Shown piece after piece: positions 15,666-24,100 of a DNA stretch of 39,511 nucleotides. The notes under the pieces were generated by a model. The model made no database searches. It saw nothing but the letters and a program-made list of their open reading frames with translations, and had not been told where the DNA came from. The DNA is from CAYTWW01 sp043801855. Lineage in GTDB: Archaea > Nanobdellota > Nanobdellia > Woesearchaeales > GW2011-AR15. The stretch covers positions 1-39,511 of the forward strand of contig JAZDLQ010000030.1 in assembly GCA_043801855.1 (NCBI GenBank). Direction: 5' to 3'. The translations under genes were made by a program, and so were the position numbers. Position 1 is the first letter of the stretch, and every line of letters starts with the position of its first letter.

Positions 15666-18600
15666 TTATTGACATGCACCATTTGTGCAATTTGAGAGGC
15701 AATCATATCTAGTTATACTAACAGTACCTGTTTCATTACAATAGTATTCATTCACAGTGTAATTTGCTGATGATTCAGTGCAATAATCTTCATATGTTGT
15801 TTGTGGGTCTATGAGCAACCAGACAGTTCCTTTAACATAAAAGTTTTTTTCGTCTGTATCGCTGCATCCGCATGATTCACCTGTGCATATGCAGTCTCCG
15901 CCGCTGCATAATTTGCCAGCAGCACAAGCAGCAATCTCACTCCACTCATAACATGTGTCATTGTCGTATTGGCCGCATGATTTATATGATAAGCCTGATG
16001 CACAGATTCTTGAACCTGGTTCGCATGTGCTTGCGCAAAGGCAAATACCATCTACACAGATTTCGTCAACATTACAATTGCATAAATCCTGCCCAAGAAT
16101 TAGTTTTATATCGTCTGATTTAATATCTATAACATAGCCAATGCCTGGCTTTAAGTGCTTTATTGAATTAATCTCAGATGAGCTTTCAACTGGCTTAAAT
16201 AGTTCCCATTTTTGCAGCGATGAATTATACGCATAAACCCTGTTGAATTTACCGGAAATTGTTGATAAGGCAGATAGAATAGTCGTTTCATCAAGGCTCC
16301 AATATCCAAAAAAGTTCCAGCCTTTACTAAAAGATAATGAGAAAGTCCGAATACTATAGCCGTGCAATTCGAGAGCTGCTTTTTGTTTCATAAATATCCA
16401 GTAGCTTTTGCCAGGTGATAGACTTAGCAATTCATTTTGTGCATCAGTTACTTGCCTGTCTTCTTTGAATGTTTTCCACCTGCTTTGTGAAGGTTCATAT
16501 GAAAAAACCCTTTCATATTTGCCGCTTATTGGAACAAGAAGTGAAGCAATTGAATTGTCAATTGGAATTAGCGGCAAGCTAAAAAGGTTCCAGCCAGGCT
16601 CAAAATTTAGAATAAATGAAAGCTCATCACTTTGGTTTATAATTTCAATATCTTTTTCTAGTGATCTTCTTGAATTATTTGAAATATCTGACACACTGAA
16701 TACATATGTATAGTTTGTTTTTTCAATATTAGCTGTGTCCCATTCAAATGAACAGATACCTATCTTGCTTTTTGGCGCAAAATTATTTTCTGCATAAATA
16801 AACTCACAGTTTTCTCCTTTTTTTGCAATGCAGATTTTACAATTTGTGTCAATCCCATAGCCATAATCGATAGCTGTTGCGCTTAACAAAACCTTTCCGG
16901 CTGCAATAGCGCCAATATCATCAACAGTTATTATTGGTGGAGTAATATCTGGAGTTATTCCTGCAAAAGCTATAACAGTTTTATTTTCATTTCCGGCTGC
17001 GTCAAGAGCTGCGGCTGCATAATAATATACTTTGCCATCTTCAACTTTTAAGTCAATATAATTTACTATAGCTGTTGCTGCTATTTCTTTTAAGAAAGTT
17101 GTATCTGAAAAATTATTTTCTGACCTATAGAGCTTGTATCCGCCTAAATTTTTATCATTTATATTTTCCCAATTAATTGACAGCCCGATTGTATCAGGCA
17201 TCTGCAAAGCGCTTAGCCATGACACTTGCTTAGGAGGAATTGTGTCTGCAACTGTTCCGTTTGCAGGAGCAATTGCGCTATTGAAGTTGCCGTAAATGTC
17301 TTTTGCATAAACTCCGTAATAATAAGCTTTTTCACTTTCTAAGCCATAATCTGTGTAATCAATATTTTTAGTTTTACCAATGAAAGCCATTTCTGCAATT
17401 GATAAAGAAAACTGCCCTGATCTGTAAATATAATAATCATCAATGTCCTGCTCGACTGATTTTTTCCATGTAAGCCTTAGTGCGTTTGTTTTTGAAATTG
17501 CATTAACAATAAGATTTGTAATTTGAGCAGGTGATGTTGTATCAACGCCAAAAATTACACTTGAGCTGCCTATGTTTCCTGCAAGGTCTGTGCAATAGAT
17601 GTCAATCCTGTTTATGCCTTCAAATCCATTGATGCTGTAAGGAGAAGTTATGGTGCTATTGCCTACATTATTGTGTGAGTAAACGCAGGTTAAAACTTCT
17701 TCATTGGCTTTAAAAATTATATTAATTCCTGTTGCATTGTATGTTTTTGGCAGTGGAGAGCTTATTGTGATTGATGGTGCAAAAATGTCGCCTACTTTTC
17801 CGATAAAATTTGTTACAACCTTATCTTCATTGCCTGCATAATCAACTCCTGTTACTGAATAAAAATAATTATCACTTGAACTTACATAATCGTGATAGCT
17901 TGGGTTTGCAACTGAGCCTATTTTCAAAAGATCTGAAGCATAGCTATAGCCTTCTTTTGAGCGGTAAATATTATAATAACTTATATCATTAGAGTGAGGA
18001 GTCCATGAAAGGATAAGCTCGCTTTTTCCTGAAATACCTGATATACTTACATAAGATATTTTTTCAGGAGCAATTGTATCAACTATAAAAGATACTGCAG
18101 AGTATCCCTTATTTCCAGATGGATCCGTACATTCCAAAGACAAATAATTATTGCCTTCACTGCCTTGAATTGAAAATGTTGCAGCAGCAGCTTTATTTGT
18201 TATTCCATTCAGAGTGAAACTGCAATTTACAGCTTCATTTGTAGTATAGAAAAGAGTTATGTTTTTTGTGTTATAGGTTTTATTATTCATTGGTGAGGAG
18301 ATTGTAATTATTGGCGGCGTAAAATCAGGTATAGATGCGTGTTTTGAAATAACGAAAGCATTCATATTTTCTGCATAGTCAACACCTGCTACTGCAAAAT
18401 AATAATTTTTACCAGGCGTTATTTTATCAACTACATAATTGTTTAGCGATGCTGTTGAAATAAGGCTTGCATATTGAACATCGGTAAAATCTGAATTTGA
18501 ATAAAATATTTTATAATACCGTGCATCGCTAATGTTCTGCCATGACAATGTAAATTTGTTGTTCAGCGTATCTGCTGAAATAATTAGGTTAGAAACCTGC

Positions 18601-21600
18601 TGCGGAGGAATTGTATCAACATTAAAAGCAACCATTGTTTGACCTAGATTATCGTTTGCATCATTGCATTGTAAAACAAGTGTATTGGTTCCTTCATTCG
18701 AGTTAAAATAACTGCCTGAATTTGCATTATCCATTATTCCATTTATGTTATACCTACAATTTCTGACAGTTTCATCTGCGCCAAAGATTAGCTGATTTTG
18801 TAATGAATTATACATTTTATTTTTAGGTGATGTTATTGTAATTATTGGAGGAACCATATCATAAACAGTTGCCTTTATTCCAGGGATATTTTTGTTTTCA
18901 TTGCCATTAATATCTGCAACAGTTACTTTGTAATAATATTCTTTGGCGCTGGCTAGGCCGCTGTCCATGAATCCTGTCGTATTTTTATCATATATAGAAT
19001 CAATAAGTTCGTAAGGACTACTTGCCCTGTATATATTATAATGTGAAAAATCAGAAGCAGAACTCTTTTGCCACGAAACCTCAAGAGTTGTATCATTAAT
19101 AACTGTTCTGACATTTGTTGTGACTGTATCAGGAGGGATTGTATCAGCAACTGTTCCAGAAACACTGACCACTTCTATTTTTTCATTTCCTGCCATATCT
19201 ACTGCTGCAACTGCATAGTAATATGTATTCATGCTTACTAGGTTTTTATCAATAAAAGTAACAGTGTTTATGTCATATATCTCTGCAATTAATGCTGCAT
19301 CTTGAGTGTTATTAAATTTGCTGTCTTTTCGGTAAATTTTATAGCCTGAAAAATCTGCATCATTTGCTTTCTTCCAATTTAATGAAAGCCAGTTATTATT
19401 TGGAATATCTGCAATGCTAAGCTCTGTAATAACAGATGGCGCAATTGTGTCAATTACAAATTCTCCATTTTTTTGGCCCATATTTGATGCAGAATCAGCG
19501 CAATAAAGTATAATTGAATTTTGTCCTTCGGTTGCATTTATCAGAATGCCTGAATAAGCAGTCACATTTGGCATTGTGTTTAGCTTATATGCACACCATT
19601 CCAGTTTTTCTGAACCAACATATGACAAAATAATCTTTGCTGAACTGTAGGTTATGTTCTGCGGAGAAGATATTACAATCTCAGGAGGCGTAAAATCATT
19701 AACGACAGCAATTATTGGTTCAACTGATAAAAGCTCATTTTCTAGGTCATCGACAGCAGTAACTGCATAATAAAAGACTGAATTTTCAGCTAAATTCTTG
19801 TCCATATATTGTATTGTATCTGTACTTGCAACCTTAATTGAATCGAACGCTAGTGAAAAATTTTGTGTTGAACGATAAATATTATAGTGTGCAAAATCTT
19901 CTGCGTTTGTACCTTGCCATGAAAGGCTTATTTCATTTGCCTTTTCGGAAAATGCACTTATGCTTTTTATTTTATCAGGAGGATTATTATCAATCACTGC
20001 AACAACAGGAATTCCTGTGCCTAGGTTATTTGCTTCATCATATGCGCGAAAATTAACTAGGTAAGTTCTTTGTGCTGCATTTAATGTATCAAAATAATAT
20101 TCACAATTACCTTCCATACTGCCTTCTGTTAAATCAAATGCAACATTTTGAGAAGTCCATTCTGAGTCACATACATTATCTGTTGAAATGCAAATTTCAC
20201 ATGGCTTAATTAGTGCATTTGTGGAATCGTAAACTTCTGCCCTTAATAGCGCATTTCCGGATATTTTATTTGTTTTTGTTACTTCAACAACAGGAGCAAC
20301 AGTGTCCATGATATAAAACGAAACTGTTTTTTCGCTGGACTGTCCAAGAAGATCAGTTGCATATAGCGCCAAAGAATTTGAGCCGACTTTTGCATTAATT
20401 GAAATATCTTTATTAACCATGCCAGTTACAGTTACTGTTGGATTTTTATTTAGTGAAAAACCAGCGTAAAGCAAATTTTCATCTGATGTAAATCTAAATG
20501 TTATATTTTTTGAATTATAAGTCTTATTTTCAGGGCTAATTATTGTTAATTGGGGTGGAGAGGCATCAACTCTAAGTGGCCCGTTTAAAGCTTCAGTTGC
20601 ATTTCCTCCGGGCAAGGCATTTATATAAGGCTGGTTAACTGCGCCTGCACTTGATAAAGTAATTATGGTGCCTGTTTTTGCCAGCACATCGCCTTTGTTA
20701 AAAAAGAAAAAGCCTTCATATCCTGAATCATTAAGATAATTTGATTTACTTAAAGTAATTGCTGTTGTTTTTTTGGTAATAATTGCAGCGTCCTGCCAGG
20801 TAGCAGTAACAGTTAAACCGGGAAACCTGCTGTTATTATTAGAGTATACTCCATACCCATAAAAGCTCGTTGGAAGCTCAGGCTTATAATTAAGATCCGG
20901 AGTCTGTACTAAAAAATACTGGCCATTGTTATTGTTGAATGCAATGTTATTAAGTATATCCGCTGATGAGGCCGCAAGATAATTAGCTGAAAGCGGAACC
21001 AGTCCATATACGATTATCTCGTGTGATTTATTAAGCCCTTTAGCAGAAGTTTTATTTGATAATGGAAATGCTGTTCCATAATAGCAAAGCCCTGTTGATG
21101 GCTCATCTGTAACCCATTTAACTTTTGCGCTTTCGGCAGTAATTTCAGTTATTGTTACTTGTGAAATCACTGGCGCTTTTTTTTCAAGTGCTGCAGTTGT
21201 TACAAGATAAAATGAGTCAGTACCTGAAAAAATAATGTCATGGAAGAGAGGTGCAGCATTAAGGCTAAATGATGAAATTTTTTCTGCTCTTGCAATAACT
21301 GACTCCTTAATAAGAAAATTTACTGTGCCTGAAATTTTTGAAAGAATAATCTTGTCTGAGCTTTCGGCCCTCCATGCTACATAAATGTTATTTCCTTCAA
21401 CTGCTGCCTTTGGGATTGTTCCAGAATCACTAAGCCTTGTTTTGTTAATTAGGATCATATCTGAATTAAGAGCATCATAAAATATACCATTCTCTTCATA
21501 GGCTATAATTATACCTCCTGTTATAGCTTTTACAGAAGGAAAACTTCCTGTATGCATATCGCTTGCAGAAATGATGTTTCCTTTTAAGTCCATTTTGATA

Positions 21601-23099
21601 TAGTATAAAAAGTGCTCACTAGTTTCGTAAATAACAATAATATTATTTTTTTGGAAATCTAATGTATAATCAAAGTATACCGTACTATCTCCTAATTTTG
21701 TGTCCTGCGAAATTGCCTCTCCTTTGATATCAAGCATCTTAAAATAAAGTGAGTCTTCTCCATTCCTGTTATCTATCCAGAATAGGTATATAGTATTATT
21801 TTGGGAGAAAATCTTTGGATTTTTTTGTGCATATAGATTGCGTGTTAGCCTTTTGTTGTCTAACAAAGTATTTGCGCTAACATCAAGTTTTGAGTAATAG
21901 ATTTCGCTATTTGCATCCCTGTCATCTTCCCATACTATATTTATATTTGAATAATCATCAACAGAAATAAACGGCGAGTTTGAGTTATAGATATTTTCTG
22001 TTAATCTCTTGTTATAGACAAGGAGTTTGCCATCTGGCCCTATCTTTGTGTAGTATATCTCATTACCTGAAGAAAATGCAATGTGCCTGTTTTTTAAGCT
22101 GTCAAGTACGCTTATTGCATCATTTGGCGGCATATCATATTCAAGCTTTATTTTATCAGACCAGATAAGCTTTTCATTTACCCTGAGAGGAACGCTGCGG
22201 CTGCTTATCTGATTATATGCATCAACTGAAAAAATTGTTAATTCATACTCTCCTGGTTTTTTTGGAGAGGTTATATTTGCTGAAAATAACCCATTTGAAA
22301 TATTCATTACAGCTGAAGAATTCCATGCAATTAAAGTTGCATTTTTTATGCTGGATTCATCTGTTATTTTTGCAGACACACTAAACATTGTGCTGTTATC
22401 AATATAATCAGGTGAGTCAATATACTCTATTAATGGAGGAAACCTATCCAATACAAAGGTGTGTTTTATGCTTGTTGCAGTATTATTTGAAATATCTCTT
22501 GCACGAAAATAAATATTATATATGCCATCGCTGTATTTAGCAGTGTCAAAAAAAAAGCTGCAATTCCCGTAAATTGCACCGCTCTCATAATTGATTTGCG
22601 CTGGGATATAATCACAGCTCTCATTTTTTGTTATGCATATTTCGCATTCGCTTGATAATTTTGAACTCTCGTCTAAGACATTTGCAATGAACAAGTAATT
22701 TTCCTTAATATGCGGCGGAATATATTGGACATTAATATAGGGCGGTGTAATATCCTCCTCACACGAAACTTTTTTTGATATAGAATATATTCCGCTTCCA
22801 AAAACTCTTAATGAATAATTCCCTGGATATAAACCTTCTTTTGCAAGTGATTTTGTCTCTTTTTCATGAACAAAAATAGCATCAGAAAAAACATTTGAGC
22901 ATATGTCTTTAATCCAGCTTGCTCCAAGAGTAAAAGAGCCAAGGTTTGAAGTTAGGCTTACATTAACAGTGCATGAATTATCTGTAATTGAAAAATAATA
23001 GTAATCATATTCAGACCCTATTGTTTCATTTAGAGCTAAAGAGTCTGCAAGCATGAAAATAAATATTACAATAGCTGCATGTGTAAACCTATTTTTCAT
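15666..23099 (-). CDS. Giant modular surface protein (propeller-like, Ig-like, FN3, Cys-rich)
   Basis: 2477 aa. Signal peptide (residues 1-22, FTHAAIVIFIFMLADSLA). Approximate order: Ig-like domains to 310; a propeller-like region 313-590 with repeats such as 'INIVWEDDRDANSEIYYSKL' and 'IYLFWIDNRNGEDSLYFKML'; an FN3-like domain from 643; a module near 738-850 shared with the CBS gene (LPTSFYGYG, FFFFNKGDVLAKTG); then about seven FN3 domains ('LSWQGTNAEDFAHYNIYRS' type) alternating with Ig-like units that open 'TPPxITISSPxNxTYN' to about 2160; two 'GWNLFSLP'-type units (2170-2335); and a Cys-rich tail (2340-2477). Many N-glycosylation sequons. No C-terminal membrane helix, so it is secreted or held by partners. 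Its start overlaps the preceding gene by ATGA. Confidence 0.9.
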   Translation of the reverse strand: MKNRFTHAAIVIFIFMLADSLALNETIGSEYDYYYFSITDNSCTVNVSLTSNLGSFTLGASWIKDICSNVFSDAIFVHEKETKSLAKEGLYPGNYSLRVFGSGIYSISKKVSCEEDITPPYINVQYIPPHIKENYLFIANVLDESSKLSSECEICITKNESCDYIPAQINYESGAIYGNCSFFFDTAKYSDGIYNIYFRARDISNNTATSIKHTFVLDRFPPLIEYIDSPDYIDNSTMFSVSAKITDESSIKNATLIAWNSSAVMNISNGLFSANITSPKKPGEYELTIFSVDAYNQISSRSVPLRVNEKLIWSDKIKLEYDMPPNDAISVLDSLKNRHIAFSSGNEIYYTKIGPDGKLLVYNKRLTENIYNSNSPFISVDDYSNINIVWEDDRDANSEIYYSKLDVSANTLLDNKRLTRNLYAQKNPKIFSQNNTIYLFWIDNRNGEDSLYFKMLDIKGEAISQDTKLGDSTVYFDYTLDFQKNNIIVIYETSEHFLYYIKMDLKGNIISASDMHTGSFPSVKAITGGIIIAYEENGIFYDALNSDMILINKTRLSDSGTIPKAAVEGNNIYVAWRAESSDKIILSKISGTVNFLIKESVIARAEKISSFSLNAAPLFHDIIFSGTDSFYLVTTAALEKKAPVISQVTITEITAESAKVKWVTDEPSTGLCYYGTAFPLSNKTSAKGLNKSHEIIVYGLVPLSANYLAASSADILNNIAFNNNNGQYFLVQTPDLNYKPELPTSFYGYGVYSNNNSRFPGLTVTATWQDAAIITKKTTAITLSKSNYLNDSGYEGFFFFNKGDVLAKTGTIITLSSAGAVNQPYINALPGGNATEALNGPLRVDASPPQLTIISPENKTYNSKNITFRFTSDENLLYAGFSLNKNPTVTVTGMVNKDISINAKVGSNSLALYATDLLGQSSEKTVSFYIMDTVAPVVEVTKTNKISGNALLRAEVYDSTNALIKPCEICISTDNVCDSEWTSQNVAFDLTEGSMEGNCEYYFDTLNAAQRTYLVNFRAYDEANNLGTGIPVVAVIDNNPPDKIKSISAFSEKANEISLSWQGTNAEDFAHYNIYRSTQNFSLAFDSIKVASTDTIQYMDKNLAENSVFYYAVTAVDDLENELLSVEPIIAVVNDFTPPEIVISSPQNITYSSAKIILSYVGSEKLEWCAYKLNTMPNVTAYSGILINATEGQNSIILYCADSASNMGQKNGEFVIDTIAPSVITELSIADIPNNNWLSLNWKKANDADFSGYKIYRKDSKFNNTQDAALIAEIYDINTVTFIDKNLVSMNTYYYAVAAVDMAGNEKIEVVSVSGTVADTIPPDTVTTNVRTVINDTTLEVSWQKSSASDFSHYNIYRASSPYELIDSIYDKNTTGFMDSGLASAKEYYYKVTVADINGNENKNIPGIKATVYDMVPPIITITSPKNKMYNSLQNQLIFGADETVRNCRYNINGIMDNANSGSYFNSNEGTNTLVLQCNDANDNLGQTMVAFNVDTIPPQQVSNLIISADTLNNKFTLSWQNISDARYYKIFYSNSDFTDVQYASLISTASLNNYVVDKITPGKNYYFAVAGVDYAENMNAFVISKHASIPDFTPPIITISSPMNNKTYNTKNITLFYTTNEAVNCSFTLNGITNKAAAATFSIQGSEGNNYLSLECTDPSGNKGYSAVSFIVDTIAPEKISYVSISGISGKSELILSWTPHSNDISYYNIYRSKEGYSYASDLLKIGSVANPSYHDYVSSSDNYFYSVTGVDYAGNEDKVVTNFIGKVGDIFAPSITISSPLPKTYNATGINIIFKANEEVLTCVYSHNNVGNSTITSPYSINGFEGINRIDIYCTDLAGNIGSSSVIFGVDTTSPAQITNLIVNAISKTNALRLTWKKSVEQDIDDYYIYRSGQFSLSIAEMAFIGKTKNIDYTDYGLESEKAYYYGVYAKDIYGNFNSAIAPANGTVADTIPPKQVSWLSALQMPDTIGLSINWENINDKNLGGYKLYRSENNFSDTTFLKEIAATAIVNYIDLKVEDGKVYYYAAAALDAAGNENKTVIAFAGITPDITPPIITVDDIGAIAAGKVLLSATAIDYGYGIDTNCKICIAKKGENCEFIYAENNFAPKSKIGICSFEWDTANIEKTNYTYVFSVSDISNNSRRSLEKDIEIINQSDELSFILNFEPGWNLFSLPLIPIDNSIASLLVPISGKYERVFSYEPSQSRWKTFKEDRQVTDAQNELLSLSPGKSYWIFMKQKAALELHGYSIRTFSLSFSKGWNFFGYWSLDETTILSALSTISGKFNRVYAYNSSLQKWELFKPVESSSEINSIKHLKPGIGYVIDIKSDDIKLILGQDLCNCNVDEICVDGICLCASTCEPGSRICASGLSYKSCGQYDNDTCYEWSEIAACAAGKLCSGGDCICTGESCGCSDTDEKNFYVKGTVWLLIDPQTTYEDYCTESSANYTVNEYYCNETGTVSITRYDCLSNCTNGACQ

Positions 23100-24100
23100 T
23101 TTCTTTTTTTTCTTGATTTTTTCAGCATGATAAAAATAAACATACTAAATATAACAAGTGCTAAAAATATTTCAATTAACATATCATGAAAAACACTTTT
23201 TGTTTTGGTATTATCTTCTTTTTTTTCATTTGGCTCGTTAGGCTTTGTATTTACAATACTATTAGACTTTTCAATTTTACAGTCCATATCTTCACCATGG
23301 CAATCCGGATCGCACTTGCCGTCATTTGAATAGTCACAGAATGAATCATTTGCTCCTGTTTTGCAATCCAGGGGGCAATTCTGAGAATTTTCAGGTGATT
23401 CACACTTACCATTATTATTGCATGTTTTTTCAGCTTCAATTTCTGCTTTTTTTGGTATTACTGCAAATTCACTAGTAAGTTTAAAATCCATATAGCCTTT
23501 TTTTGACGCAGATACAGTAAGCCGGTAAGTTCCAGTCTCTTCTACAGTTATTTGCCCTGGTAGAATAATATTTTTTTTTGACCCATCAGGAAAAGTAAGC
23601 TGCGCGCTAACTAGAGGAGAATCTGTATGTGTTGAATATTGAAAATATACAGTGCTTCCTGAAATAAAAACTTTTTTTTGAGAAAGGCAGCTTTTGTCTT
23701 CGCAAATAAATAAGTCAAGAATCATATTTTTAAGTGGAATCAATTCAATCAATGCTTCTTTTGTAATCTCAATAGGCTCAAGAACATATATCCTTACTGT
23801 GCACATCTGGCGTTCTACGTCACCTGGCATGCTGTTAAAAAAAACATATTCTTCATTTAATGGAATGCCTTTTATTAACGTAGCTTCTTTTAATTCAAGC
23901 AGAGGCGATGGCATGTCCGGGCAGACAACATCAGTAATGTATTTGATAACTAAATCAGTATCACTTGTTATTCTATAGTTAAAAGCTATTTTATCTCCTG
24001 TCTGAAATTGATTCTTAACACTTATATCAATATTTATAACAGCGACAGCATTTGATGCCAATGCTGTTAATACAAGTAAAAATATTATTATTTTTTTCAT
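23096..24100 (-). CDS. Membrane-anchored Cys-rich surface protein
   Basis: 334 aa. Signal peptide at the N-terminus (KIIIFLLVLTALASNAVAV). A beta-rich ectodomain about 20-215 includes a CARDB/PKD-like section ('STHTDSPLVSAQLTFPDGSK', 'ETGTYRLTVSASKKGY'). Then a Cys cluster about 220-275 (CNNNGKCESPENSQNCPLDC, DGKCDPDCHGEDMDCK), of a kind common in secreted archaeal proteins and probably calcium or disulphide stabilised. A polar linker leads to one membrane helix (about 307-327, IEIFLALVIFSMFIFIML) and a basic tail KKSRKKRK inside. It overlaps by 4 nt (ATGA) both the protease gene before it and the giant gene after it. It could be the membrane anchor for either; that is inference. Confidence 0.85.
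   Translation of the reverse strand: MKKIIIFLLVLTALASNAVAVINIDISVKNQFQTGDKIAFNYRITSDTDLVIKYITDVVCPDMPSPLLELKEATLIKGIPLNEEYVFFNSMPGDVERQMCTVRIYVLEPIEITKEALIELIPLKNMILDLFICEDKSCLSQKKVFISGSTVYFQYSTHTDSPLVSAQLTFPDGSKKNIILPGQITVEETGTYRLTVSASKKGYMDFKLTSEFAVIPKKAEIEAEKTCNNNGKCESPENSQNCPLDCKTGANDSFCDYSNDGKCDPDCHGEDMDCKIEKSNSIVNTKPNEPNEKKEDNTKTKSVFHDMLIEIFLALVIFSMFIFIMLKKSRKKRK

Noticed and set aside
15662..15706. Longer start of the CBS gene at 15706
   Set aside because: It would overlap the giant gene by 41 nt and add 15 residues ahead of a clean signal peptide; the ATG at 15661 lies just after the giant gene's stop.
15666..23099. FN3/Ig modules read as a mis-assembled tandem repeat
   Set aside because: Modules differ widely in sequence and the frame is open throughout, so repeat collapse or expansion is not indicated.
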